Part shown: positions 11,241 through 23,016 of the stretch, piece after piece | Layout of the letters: each line of letters starts with the position of its first letter | Position numbering within the stretch: position 1 is the first letter of the stretch | DNA from: Cryptomeria japonica | Lineage: Eukaryota; Streptophyta; Pinopsida; Cupressales; Cupressaceae | Length of the DNA: 64,000 nt | Assembly (NCBI RefSeq): GCF_030272615.1 | Contig: NC_081414.1 | Span: 239,045,233-239,109,232, forward strand | Reading direction: 5' to 3' | Program-made: the position numbers and the translations under genes | Notes under the pieces: generated by a model | What the model was told of the DNA's origin: nothing | Database searches by the model: none | The model's input: only the letters and a program-made list of their open reading frames with translations

Positions 11241-11632
11241 GCCTAAAGTGCAACACAGATCTGTATGATTACCCATTTATTTGATTAATGGGTTTAAGGT
11301 AGGCTAAAATTAGATGTGGCTAGGTAAGGGAAAATTTTAGTTGTCTACAAAAATAAGTTGATAGAAACATGTTTTTAATTTAAAACACATATTTATGGAG
11401 TTCATTGGGCCAATCTCCTTCAATTTTATACAAAAATGTGGAAATACTTCTAGAATGGGTTGTATTGTAAGAGATTGCTAAAGGAACTTGATTAGTGGCA
11501 ATTCAAAATGTTTGGAGAAATGAAGTGGAGGCACTTGTGTTTATTTTAGGTTTACAAACAAGCTCATATCTTTATCCTTTTTAAACTAATTACTTAAAAT
11601 ATTGAATTTGAAAAATGATAAAAATATATAAG

Positions 11633-14460
11633 AATTTTGGGACATTATGGGTCTAAACATCATTCTGGCTACGATAGAATTTATTTCTTTACCTTCAATG
11701 TTGAAAGAGATCAATAAAACCTTTATTGTCTTAGCTCCCAAAAAGTTTGGTGTCAATCGCATGTCTAATTTTAGACCTATAAACCTCTACAATACTCTGT
11801 ATAAAATCTTTTCTCAACTCCTTGTCAATCATATCAAGCCTTTCTTGGGGAATTGATACATATTAATCAAAAGGGCTTTGTTCCTAGCCATCAAATTTTG
11901 GATGTTGTACTTGGTGTTCATGAAACCTTGCATTCTATGGAGAATAATCATAGAGAGGGTATTCTCTTGAAATTGGATATCTCTAAATCTTATGATGTGG
12001 TCTCATGGCCCTTTCTCTCTTTGGTTATGAGTAAATTTGGTTTCAAAGGAAAATTCTTGAAATTAATTAAGGTATTTTTTAAAACTCCTTTGTATTTGGT
12101 GCTAGTCAATGGTACTCCCCAAGGTTTTTTCTCTTCTTTTGGTGGTCTTAGACAGGGTGATCCTCTCTCCCCATATCTTTTCATTCCTATGGTTGATATC
12201 CTGGGATGCAACATTAATCAGAGTGTTCATCAAGGAATCCTTAAAGGGATTAAACATTATTTTGGTCCTTTTGTTATCTCTCATTAGCAAGTTGTTGATG
12301 ATACCCTGCTACTTGGATCAACTTCAATGGTGAAGGCTATAGGTTGGTACTACATCTTGTCAAATTATGCTAGTGATTCAGGAAAAAAAATAACTTGGAT
12401 AAGAGTGCTCTTTACTTTATGAGTGTCTCCCATGATATCCAAAATTGCATTGCCAGGATTTTGAACTGATAGATTTCTAGTCTCCCATCTTCTTACCTAG
12501 GCTTACCTCTAATTATGAGGAAGGTGCAGGAGTTGGTTTGGACTAGGCTCTTGGAAAGGATTCAAAGGAAACTGGCTAGTTGGAAAGGTGCTCTCTTAAG
12601 CAATGCTAGAAAGATCCAATTACTCAAAGCATCCCTCTAGAATAATTCAATTTATCTCCTCTCCCTTTTCTATATCTTGATGTCTTGGGATAAGAAGTTG
12701 GATCAAATCCAAAGAAGGATCCTCTGGTCGAGACTTGAACCAAAAAATAGAATGTCCCTCCTTGATTGGGAGAAAGTCTATTATAATAAGAGATATCATG
12801 GTTGTCTCAACATTAGGGAATACCACTCACTAAATCTTTCCCTTATGGCTAAGGTTGGATGGAGATTTTTTTAGAAAGTGTGGAATGGTTGGTTGTCATG
12901 AAAAATAAGTACCTCCATGGAAGGGATAATTATGCTTTTTTGACTTCTAAGGTCCTTCCTAAGGGTTCTCATGTGTGGAATAAAATTCTAAAAACTAAAG
13001 ATCTACTAAATTTAAGGGAATTCAATCACAAGATGGTAATGGTATTAGGGTTACATTATGGAAAGATCCTTGGGTGTCTACTATCCCCTTAGATTTTCAT
13101 CCAGTTTGTTAAGCCATTGAAGGAGCCTTAACAATGAGGTATAGAATTTATGTGAGTGACTACTGGGTTCCTAGTTCTTCTCTATCTAAGTGGAAATTGA
13201 AACCTTCTATCTTTGATCTTAATCTAAAGATGATTGTTGTTGAGCTTCTCAATATCCTTAATAACTTCAAGTTTTTCAAGTCAGATGCTAAAGATAGGTT
13301 GATTTGGGCTTCCTCAAAAGATGGTGAGTACTCGATCTATTATGGGTTTGACTTAGCTGCTTTGTCCCCTCCCCCTCTCTTCAACTAGTCCACAATTTGG
13401 AAATCAAATAAGATTCCAAAGGTTTTCTTTTTTTGGTTGACGACTTACTATGGTAGAATTCTTATTATTGACAATATTAGAAAGCATGGTTTTTACTTTG
13501 TCAATAGATGTGTTTTATATGAGAAAGAAGAAAGTATTAATTTGTATTATATTTCACTACCAGTTTCATAGAACGTTACACAAAGAATTTCTGTGTTCCT
13601 TGTTGAGTGTGTTCGGAATTACAATTTGAAGGACTATATTTTTGGTTGGTATCCTGCTTCAACTCATCCCCTTATTAGGGAACTCTAGTGGTAGGCCTTT
13701 TTTCATGCTAGGTGGAGCCTTTGGAAAGAAATAAATAATAGATTCTTTAGGGAAAGGAAGAATGGTTGGGGCTCCCTAGCTAATGCAATTATTGTTAATA
13801 AAGAAAATATGGATCATTTAGAAAGATGCAAACATTCTCTTCTGCCCTTGTCTCTAGATTGGCAGATTGCTAGAATTTGGATCTTAATAAATTCTCTTGC
13901 TAGATTCATATTCCTACCTATTGGCTTTAGAAATTCTATTAAATTCCCCCCTCCCCCAACTCTGGTTGGCTGAAATTGAATTTCAACAGTTCTTCTAAAG
14001 AAAATCTAGGTTGGGCGAGTGGGGGTGGGGTCATATGTGACCATAGGGGCAATATGATCCCAGCTTATGTGACCAACTTTGAGACATAGACTTAAAGTGT
14101 TGTAAAGGTGGTAGCGGATTATTATAGCTAAGTTATTGCGAAAGATAGAGGGTACAATATAATTATCATAGATGGTGATTCAAAAAATGTTATTTTAAAG
14201 CTAAAAAATGAAGCCAAACATGACTAGAAATATGAACACCTTATTGCCAAGTGTTGGGACCTCACTCACTAGATGGGTCACGTCAATCTTAGTCATACAA
14301 AAAGAGAAGGGAATAAATTTGTGAACATGCTAACTTCTTTGGGCCTATTTTCCAATCATTTGAAAATATCGATAGATATTTATGATATCTCTAATATGGC
14401 GTGTGTCACTATATTTGATGACATAAGGACTCACAATGAAGTATAATCCAAAGAATTCTT
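11633..14460 (+). mobile_element. 5'-truncated second LINE (reverse transcriptase to RNase H), heavily decayed
   Basis: The similarity begins inside the reverse transcriptase (FWDIMG near 11636, then MLKEINKTFI, SNFRPINLYNT), so endonuclease and ORF1 are missing as in common 5'-truncated LINE copies. Further motifs: [10 protein letters not shown] (about 11970), [11 protein letters not shown] (about 12151), VVDDTLLLG (12291), a degenerate zf-RVT region (13390-13560), and a degenerate RNase H (LNFNSSSKENLG near 13977, then IIDGDSKN). Frameshifts and stops are numerous, so it looks older than the LINE at 47-8400. The family is related but distinct. No 3' end or target duplication could be placed; the end given is where similarity stops. 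Confidence 0.85.
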
Positions 14461-14493
14461 TTTTTCTTGCCATTGTCACCCTTTTTTATAGTC

Positions 14494-14498
14494 ATTTA
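14494..14498. repeat. Left TSD (ATTTA) of the solo LTR
   Basis: Matches 15918-15922 exactly. Confidence 0.8.
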
Positions 14499-15917
14499 TG
14501 TTGGCATATGATGAACTGGTATGATGATAATGTATGTTGTCATTGATGTCAATAAGTGCAGGTGAACCGGTATGATGATTGGAAGAAGTTGTTATTGATG
14601 TTCAAGTTGGAGAACCGGTATGAAGGGATGAAGTGGACCTGTGTCAAGGTTTCACTAAGTGTGACTACTGGTTGGTAGTCTCAGCTCTAGGGTTTCCAGT
14701 TTGGCAATCTAGCTTGTGTGATGCAACCAATGACATTTTGTGATGAGTTAGTTAAGAGATAAGGATGAGATCAAGATGCCACATCAATTTTATGCACGTG
14801 AAGGATTTCCTTGAGGATCTTGCATGTGAAGATCGATTGCATTAAATGTCTACCTTGGGAATGAACATTCTTCTTAGTAGTATGTGAAGAGAGCATGATA
14901 GGTTACTGATTTCCATATGCGGTGAAGAATGGATGATGTAGAATAACTTGTGATCTGTTTGTGATTGTTTTATTTTATGCAAAGTGTTTGAACGATTAGG
15001 ATTGGACCGCTTGTAATTGTAAACCTAAAATGTTTAGGGTTTAGGGTTTATGCTACTAACCTAATTGTTGTCTATAAGGTCGATGATGTTTGTTATTGTT
15101 TGTGTTGGCAAATGTTGTGTTTGTATCTGAGTGATGAGATACTTGTCAGACTAGTGAGTGGAAAACTACAAAGTGTGATTGTAGAGTAGAGGAGTTGAAA
15201 AGGATCTGCCTTAGCATGTAGTGTTGTTATCAGATCAGAGCTTTACCTGTTGTCTTCTAACCATTTCAACAATAGGAAAATCCCTTTACCAAGTAGCTTT
15301 AATAGGCTTATTGCAAATCCTCTAACTAGGTGACTCAAGATCATTGAGTTCTTCAAATCCTCTAGTGAGGTAACCTTTATCAAGGTATATAGTCATCCCT
15401 TGACCAGGTGATCTTTAATAGGATTGGTTCCTAACATAACCTTATTGTAAAGTCTTTAACCGGACTAGGCTCCTAACAGAGCGAGCTTCAAAAGAGTTCA
15501 AAAACAAGCTTATGGGTATTCATCCCCACCGTGATTTTTCCCATTTGGGTTTCCACGTGAAAAATTTGTGTCATGAGTTGTGCATTTTTCATGTGATGAT
15601 TGAGTAGTCTTTGTTTAGGTGAATATGCATGCAAAGCTAATGGTTATGGTATTACTGATACAACACATGCATGAGTATATTGGTGAAATAGTTATCAAGT
15701 GTTGAATGTTATTTGAAGTATTCAATTTTACTAGTTTAGCTATCTAAAGTCTTACTGTGTTTATTCGGTATTGCCATGGTTAAGTTCAATGATGAAGACA
15801 ACCGGTTAGCATTATTTTAACTTGATAAGTTGTTGAGAAGTTTTTGTATGTATTGATTCACCCCCCCCCCCCCCCTCAATACTGATTAGGGTATTTTTTG
15901 TTCATCGTTATTCATCA
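14499..15917 (+). mobile_element. Solo LTR of a copia-type retrotransposon
   Basis: A 1,419-bp segment starts TGTTGGCATATG and ends TTCATCA, between exact 5-bp duplications attta (14494-14498 and 15918-15922). Near its 3' end it has ccaccgtgatttttccc...tttccacgtg, typical of copia R/U5 regions, and a run of 15 C (15861-15875) followed by tcaatactgatt, a common copia LTR ending. No primer-binding site or internal region follows, so recombination between two LTRs has removed the rest. It also contains two plant telomere-like units (tttagggtttaggg, about 15037-15050). Confidence 0.85.
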
Positions 15918-15922
15918 ATTTA
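15918..15922. repeat. Right TSD (ATTTA) of the solo LTR
   Basis: Matches 14494-14498 exactly and directly follows the terminal CA. Confidence 0.8.
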
Positions 15923-16043
15923 ATGTATAGGTGGTAGACATCTCATTCAAATTGTAGTTGCATTTTCCCCAACCCTTAAAGTCTTGTCTTTTTCATACTA
16001 CTAGTTTTTATTTTCCCCACTAGTTTTCATCTCTAGGTTATCT

Positions 16044-16461
16044 ATGTTATCTATGGACTATAACCTCATTCAAACTGAACCAGATAGTTGTGACGATTTC
16101 AAAAATAATGCCAAGCTATCCAGCCAAAAGTTTTTAAGGGTAACCTTGCAAGTTATGTGGAAGGAATGTAACTCTTTGTTCCTGATCTCTTCGAAAAAAA
16201 TTATCATTCGTGGGAGAAGGGTGAGGTGAAAATTAGGGGAGTTGCCTTTAAATTCTCTCTAGACATGATCGCTATTATTGCTAGGTCATCACTGGAAGGA
16301 ATAACTTTTCCTATGAAGTCAAAAGGGTTTTACAAAGATGAATTTAAGAGATCTTTCAAGCTTGGAGAAGGGGTTTCCATATTGTAGAGTGGGTATAACA
16401 AAGAAGACCTCCCAAAGGTATGGAATGATAAAGCCCTATTTGTAATTTCCCTACCTGATTA
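16044..16461 (+). pseudogene. Relic ORF of unknown repeat family
   Basis: A frame from 16044 (MLSMDYNLIQTEPDS) changes phase near 16200 and continues as an orderly protein-like stretch (WEKGEVKIRGVAFKFSL, then EGITFPMKSKGFYKDEFKR, then NKEDLPKVWNDKALFVI) to a TAG near 16459. The style resembles gag-like or ORF1-like proteins of plant repeats, but I do not recognise the family. It lies downstream of the second LINE and may belong to it or to another element. Confidence 0.4.
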
Positions 16462-16479
16462 GCATACTTAATCTATTTG

Positions 16480-16926
16480 AATATATTAAAATTGATTAAG
16501 AGACTAATCATGAAGCCAATCATTGATATTCTTCAACTTATTAGTTGTTAACAAGCGCTTATTTATTTTCCTCATTTGATGATTAATTTCAATATTCATA
16601 GTTCTTAATATAGATATCAGACCTTGCTACTACTTCAGTTTAAGGGAGAAGGATCTATGTATGTTACCAAAGCACTTAGAGACCAAATATAATAGGTTCC
16701 CTCAAAGTTTACAGATCCAAGCCCTTACCTATCTTGGGTCTATACCCTCAAGGCTTATGGGTCATTGATCCCCACCCTATCTTGGGACTTAACCTATTGC
16801 TTGGATTTAGAATGTCCCTCTTTGGAACATCTCATTCCCATCTTCTTAAATATAATAGAAATATAATAGTAATAACATGATTTAGACTATAAGTATACTA
16901 GTCAATTTCTTATGTATTATGAATAT
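16480..16926. other. Noncoding, LTR-like sequence
   Basis: No frame. The phrases tatcttgggtctatacc and ctatcttgggacttaacc are internally repeated, as in LTR or UTR DNA. Confidence 0.35.
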
Positions 16927-17471
16927 ATATAAAATTAAGTATGGCTATCAATCATACATATTGTAGTCCATATTAATATTACTATTAATTATTCATAAGA
17001 ACATTATCGGGCTTCATAGATTAAGAATACTTATTAAACACATCCCCATGCATACCACCAAGAACAAGGATGTTACTACCTATAACTCAATAATAGTTTT
17101 GATCTACTCCAATCCATGGTGATGTTACTGGATGCTTTGATTCCTTTTCTTTATATCTCTCAATGTGAGGGAGAGGTCACACCTCTTCATCATGCATACC
17201 CTTTGGAAAGAGACACACCCTTTCATCATTAGCGCCTTTTGAAAGAGTGCAACTCTTCATTATTTCTACTCTTTGAAAGGGACATAACCTTTCATAATCA
17301 AATTTGCACTTCTTATTTAAATCAAATGTGCACTTTTAATTTCCAAACTTATCCCCCTCTCAAATGAGGTTCGCTTCTCCCTTTTATATCTCATTATTGA
17401 GGGAGTCACAACTTTTCCTTCCATGTCTTTTTCCCATTCATTAACTTAATTAAATTTTCATTAATTATATT
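16927..17471. repeat. Direct repeat copy A (~0.5 kb)
   Basis: Nearly the same sequence recurs at 18049-18590, in the same orientation (for example cacatccccatgcatacc and ccatggtgatgttact in both). On the minus strand each copy has a TATA-like gagatataaaagggagaag. The copies are probably parts of one or two related LTRs. Confidence 0.8.
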
Positions 17472-18679
17472 TGTAGACACCTAGATTTGGTTAATTAATT
17501 TAATCAAATTTAAATCGTCTTCTTCCAATTAATCTAATTAATTAACCCCCCAAACCCCTTTCTTCTAATTAATTAATTCCTAATTAATTAATCTTCCAAT
17601 CCTATTCTTCTAATTAATTAATCCAATTAATTAATTCCCCCAACCCCTTTCCCCCTAATTAATTAATTATCCTTGTTCCCCATCCCTTTTTAATTAATTA
17701 AATATCCCCTTTTCAACCCCCATGGATTAATTAATTAGACTCAAATCCTATTTGAGCACATGGCTCCTACTTTTAACCCCCATCTAACCTAACCCTTTTC
17801 CTAACCCTAGGGTCCTAACCAACCCTAACCTAGTCACCCTCCAAACCTCCCACCCAACCCTATCTTATCCCTCCTAACCTCCATGTGTGCACATCCTAAC
17901 CTATCCTATTTTGGGTGGCTTTTCCCAAAATCACATGTCACTCCTTCCTTTCTAGTTGATCCACTTGTCCCTTTTGAGTACAAGTGTCTCCTCTTTACCC
18001 CCCTTCTCCTTTGTCTCTTCTCCTATATATATAAATATATATATATATATAAAAGTATGATTGTCATACATATTGCAGTCCATATTAATATTACTATTAA
18101 TTTTGCATAAGAACATTATCGGGCTTCATATATTAATCATACTTATTAAACACATCCCCATGCATACCACCAAGAACAAGGATGTTACTACCTGTAACTT
18201 AATAACAGTTATGATCTAATCCAATCCATGGTGATGTTACTAGATGCTTTGATTCCTTTCCTTTATATCTCTCGATGTGAGGGAGTGGTCACACCTCTTC
18301 ATCATGCATGCCTTTTGGAAAGAGACACACCCTTTCACCATTAACACCTTTTGAAAGAGTGTAACTCTTCATTATTTTTGCCCTTTGAAAGGGACATAAC
18401 CTTTCATAATTTGATCTACACTTCTTATTTAAATCAGATGTACACTTTTGATTTCCAAATTTATCCCCCTCTCAAATAAGGTTCTCTTCTCCCTTTTATA
18501 TCTCATTATTGAGGGAGTCACAACTTTTCCTTCCATTTCTTTTGACCATTCATTAACTTCATTAATTTTTAATTAATTATATTTAATTATATTCTTTTAA
18601 ATTTTAATTAATTTTTTAATATTTAAATTTTATTATTATTATTTATTACTAAATTCTATTTCAAAGTGGGGACATTACA
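17472..18679. repeat. Candidate LTR with TGTA...TACA ends
   Basis: The segment starts TGTAGACACCTAG and ends GGGGACATTACA; both end types are common in plant Ty3/gypsy LTRs. It includes a taattaatta-rich part (17490-17740), a CCTAACC-rich part (17780-17880), a cctatatatataaat TATA-like site near 18021 and repeat copy B. The 5 bases outside each end do not match (atatt and agtgt), so it may be rearranged, and its orientation is uncertain. Confidence 0.4.
18049..18590. repeat. Direct repeat copy B (~0.5 kb)
   Basis: Partner of 16927-17471, offset by about 1.12 kb, roughly 88-90 percent identical by eye. Confidence 0.8.
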
Positions 18680-18719
18680 AGTGTTGCAATTTGTAATGGA
18701 TGAATTAAAATAATATAAC

Positions 18720-18720
<1 letters not shown>

Positions 18721-18750
<30 letters not shown>
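18721..18750. repeat. (AC)15 microsatellite
   Basis: Fifteen uninterrupted AC units. Confidence 0.95.
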
Positions 18751-18753
<3 letters not shown>

Positions 18754-18969
18754 TATCACTAATATTCATACACTTAAATTATTTATGTTCTTCTAATGAT
18801 CGTATATTTATAACTTAATCCCTTTGCATTCATTTACTTTATATTTTGTAACATATTTTATGTATATTCATAATGAGAATAATGCTTGAGTATCGTGATG
18901 TATAATTTGTATATTTTATCATTGTTTGCAATTGTGATAGAAGTAAGGCACACAATAGTGGGAATGGTG

Positions 18970-19300
18970 AGAGATTCCTCACTAGGCACAACACCTCGTA
19001 AAGATAGTCAGGGACCATTGGTTAAGGACCACAGGGCCACCTCATAGTGATGGTTAAGGACCATCAGTTAAGGACCAAATGAGGCCAAGGAGGATAAGGT
19101 CCTAACCTTGGGCCTAGGGTTGAGGGTTAAAGACACCCTATTTTAGCTTCCCTACTATCTCCACATTGATCAATTGTTGAAGTGAACAATTATAAGAGAT
19201 GAGAGGTTGATATGATGGAGGGGAACGGTATAAAGGCCTCACTAGGTACGACACCTCATGATGATGGTTAAGGACCATCGGTTAAGGACCACATGGGGCA
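18970..19300. repeat. Interspersed direct repeats of a cctcacta...ggttaaggaccat unit
   Basis: cctcactaggcacaacacctc (18978) recurs as cctcactaggtacgacacctc (19235), each followed by double ggttaaggacca motifs. No coding content was found. It looks like retroelement UTR or satellite-like DNA. Confidence 0.6.
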
Positions 19301-19740
19301 ACAAAGGATTAGGTCTTGTTGTTGGTCGTAGGCTAGAGGATACTTGGGGCACCTCATCATGTATTCTAACTCAATCCTTTTTATGGTTGACTTTCCATAT
19401 AATTGTTGATATTGGTTGTGTAGATCAATATATACATATCCTAAACCTAGAATTGGATGTATTTTATGGGTTATATCCACGTTGTTGTCTAATCTCATTT
19501 GAGGGTTTTAAAAAATAGGCTTATCTCATCTTATTCTTGAATGAAGATTACATCCCTAATAATGTTTACCCTTTCTTCATTTTGGATTTGTGATTTTAGG
19601 GCAAGAACTAGGGCATTTACAAAAAAGGACATTACAAGATTTAAAAGATTCCATACCCATATCTTGCCCATGCTAAATCATATATGGTACGACATAAAAA
19701 TGAATTTTCTCTTATTGGATATGTTATTCTTTAACACAAT
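19301..19740. other. Unassigned sequence
   Basis: Only short open frames with no recognisable features. Confidence 0.4.
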
Positions 19741-20295
19741 TGGTTACTAAGGCTAAATCCAAAATTCCCTTCCCCTTCACCAAGGGCTAATTCTAAGGCT
19801 TTATAACTTCCACCTAGCTTTAACCCCATCTAGTGGGACCTTTTTGATTTCCCTTGGTGCCTTGTCAAATTTAAATTTAGTGATGGAGCTCTCTAGTGCC
19901 CCTATTTCAAAACTGGACCCCAATGTTGCATCTTTGTCTAAAACCAAGCTAGTACCTACCTGTTTCAACCATATGAGAGGGAAAAAACTAAAATAAACCT
20001 AAACTACACCTTTTAAGGAAGTGGAGCTGGTGGAATTGGATGAGGAGAAGACTTTGGAGGAATCTAAGTCCTCCTCTACCTCGAAGTCTGACTAGTCTCC
20101 TGTTGCCTCTGAGGACATTCCCCGTTTCCACCTAGATAGGATGTTTCTACCCCTAATCCCAACTCCCCTACTTTGGATGCAGTGTCTAAGTTGGAAGATG
20201 TTATTGGGAAACAAGATGTGGTTATTAAATGGACCCTCTTGTAGTTTTATGTGGCCATAAGAAAGATAAACAAGCTTGAAGTGGTGACAAAGGTA
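19741..20295 (+). pseudogene. Left half of a coiled-coil ORF relic split by a copia insertion
   Basis: Decayed protein-like sequence: a Ser/Pro-rich first part, then a Glu/Lys-rich part (EVELVELDEEKTLEE near 20023) and a heptad-like run (AVSKLEDVIGKQDVVIKW near 20181). The last codons before the insertion read KLEVVTKV. The frame resumes at 29256-29261 after the copia element, consistent with one parent gene. It may be ORF1 of an old retroposon. The family is not recognised. Confidence 0.5.
20291..20295. repeat. Left TSD (AGGTA) of the copia at 20296-29255
   Basis: Identical to 29256-29260. Confidence 0.9.
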
Positions 20296-21193
20296 TGTAA
20301 GGAAGTTAGGTAGCGGAACAACTTCCTACACTAACCTTGAGAGGATAATAATGCAAAAAAATTTACATATCGTTACAACTGTTACATAAACTTAACAAAA
20401 ATAACCATAATAACATTCATACCACAACAAAGTGATTTATGTGGGGAAAACCCTTTCATGAGAAAAATCTCACACTCCAAAAGTTACCCAATATATGATT
20501 CAGCAATCAATAACATATTACAATATACTTGCAGAGCAAGCTCTTTGTGGAGTACCACTAATAAGAAATTTAGAGGTAACTCAATTAGCCATAAGACTCT
20601 TACACACAACCTCTATCTCATGTACCTCATATATAGGAGATACAATACAAGAAACCATCAAACGGTATTACAAAAACATGGGCTAAAACCACCCAATAAA
20701 GTATAGTCGACCTTATCTCCAATATAAATGCCTTATGGCGTGTCAAAACATACATCAACACATGTCCCTCCTTTTTACAACTCATTTATGTGTCCAATAC
20801 ATTTTATATTTCTTATTTTAGGTTTCCAAACTTCCGGAGGCCATAACTTGTGAATCGTGTGTCTGATTGACGAATAATTTGAAGCGTCATAAAGCTCACA
20901 AAGTTCTCTATCACCTTGGTAACCACTACACTATTTATGCCCACTTTTTTAGGGAATTTAGGAGGGTCAAAAGTCCTCAAAGTTAAGTTTAAACCTTTCA
21001 TCACACCCCTCCTAAATGAAAACTCTAATATCTTCAAAACTAATTGTGATCTTGCAACGAAACTTTACCGGTATACTTATCTAGCCAATTAGAAGCTTTG
21101 GGGAGAATTTTGCACCATTTTGTTATCAAATAAAACATTACTATAAATACTAACCTCATGTAAATGCAAGGTTTAGACACCATTTTCCCAACT
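20296..21193 (-). repeat. 3' LTR of the copia at 20296-29255
   Basis: 898 bp. The first base on the minus strand is mutated (AG instead of TG at 21193-21192). A purine-rich tract (GTGAGAGA, about 21194-21202 on the minus strand) precedes it, as expected for a polypurine tract. Confidence 0.92.
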
Positions 21194-21368
21194 TCTCTCA
21201 CTTGTCAAATGCCTTGCAAGAGCAAAGGGAGTATCAACACAATAAATTAATTACTAGGGGTAGATCGTACTTTGACTGTCACAATAAATTGCCACGGCTC
21301 CTTGTTTTATTCCAATATTTGAACACAATCTTAAGTAAGCCAAATGGCTTCTTTACAAACATGAGTAG

Positions 21369-22840
21369 CTGTCATATACTTTGCTTCAGTAGTGGACAAA
21401 GCAACCACAACCTATCTCTTACTCATCCAAATAATTGCACTACCAAATAAAGTAAACACATAAGCAATGGTGGATCTTATGCTATCAATATGACTAGCCC
21501 AATCTGAATCCACATAACCATGAATATTAAGGGAAATCAAGTCTCCAACCAAATTACAATGATAACACAAAGAATAATCTAAGGTACCCTTCAAATATTT
21601 GAAGACTCTTTTGACTGCATCCCAATGAACTCTACCAAGATTAGACATATATCTGAAAAGAACTCCCACTACTTGGGCAATGTCTGGTCTAGTACAGACC
21701 ATAACATACATCAAACTTCCAATTGCACTCTGGTAAGGAACTATGCTCATGTCTTCCATCTCTGATGGGGATGTAGGACAATCTGCAACGGATAATTTCA
21801 TTCCAACTGTAAAAGGAACACACAATGGTCTACAATCTTACATGTTGAACCTCTGTAATACTAAATTCACATACTTTGGCTTAGCCAAATATTTTTGTTC
21901 ACTCTATCTCTTCTAATTTTCATCCCAAGAATGTGCTTTGCTGCACCAAGATCTTTCATTTCAAATTTAGCAACGAGTTGAGACTTTAGCTATGAAATCA
22001 TACATTTCCCTTTACCAATGATTAACATATCATCAACATACAATGCAATGTACAGGAAATGATCATCAAATTCATAATAAACATAGTGATCTGATTAGAA
22101 GTCTCAAATCCCAAACTCAACACATATGTATCGAATTTCTGATACCACATCCTAAGACTCTATTTGAGGCCATGCATGTATTTATTTAGATTATAGACCA
22201 AATTACTTTTACCTTTCACCACATAGTGTTCTGGCTATGTCAAATAAATATCCTCCTCCAAATCACCATGAAGGAAAGCAGTTTTCACATCCATTTGCCC
22301 AACCTCTAAATCATAAGCAGTAGCAATAGAAAGCAAAAATCTAATGGATGTCATTTTTGCAACAAGAGAAAATATCTCACCGTAATCAACACCCTCAACT
22401 TGAGAGTAGCCTTTTGCAACCAATCTTGCTTTATACTTCTCAATGCCTCCATCTGAACCAATCTTTTTCTTGAACACCCATTTACAACCAACAGGTTTTT
22501 GGCCTTCAGGAAATGGTACAAGATCCCATCTATCATTCTTTTTCAAAGCTATAATTTCTTATACCATAGCAATCTTCCAGGATTCTGCATCATTCATATG
22601 TAATGCCTCTTCTACAGATCTAGGTTCATCCACATTAGTATTCAAAGAAAAAATACATCTCCAATCATCAGGTGAATACCTTTCAGTTGGTTGTTTATGT
22701 CTTGTAGACCTTCGAACAAGTTGAGTTGGAGGTTCTTCCTCCTCTTCTAAACATTCAAAGCTAGACAAGCTCTCCTCAACTTCTTGCTTATCTAGGGGCA
22801 CTGATTCAACTCTTTCAGACGTAGAAGGGAATTGAATCAC
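21369..22840 (-). pseudogene. Copia reverse transcriptase and RNase H
   Basis: The linker has RRSTRHKQPTERYSPDDW (about 22715). The reverse transcriptase starts near 22546 (WDLVPFPEGQKPVGCKWVFK, YKARLVAKGYSQVEGVDY, MDVKTAFLHGDLEEDIYL). The active-site YVDD codons are at 22029-22040. RNase H and its connection cover 21825-21369 (YQSAIGSLMYVMVCTRPDI, GYVDSDWASHIDS, ALSTTEAKYMT). Stops and frameshifts between 22235 and 21840 disrupt the palm-to-RNase H link. Confidence 0.9.
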
Positions 22841-23016
22841 ATCTTCCTTCTTAGTCTATTATGGTTGTAATGTAACAAAAGGAGACTTAATTTCTCTAAA
22901 ATAACACTTCTACTATGGATTATATTTTGTACAACAGGGTCCCAAAGCTTGTATCCTTTCACACCATAATTGTATCTGATGAAGATACATTTCACAACCT
23001 TATTCTCCAACTTCGT

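Noticed and set aside
15037-15050. Telomere-like (tttaggg)2
   Set aside because: Only two units, inside a solo LTR; no sign of an interstitial telomere array.
15861-15875. C15 homopolymer as a distinct feature
   Set aside because: C-rich runs before the LTR end are common in copia LTRs.
17472-18679. A clean solo gypsy LTR
   Set aside because: The flanking 5-mers differ (atatt and agtgt), so it is only reported as a candidate.
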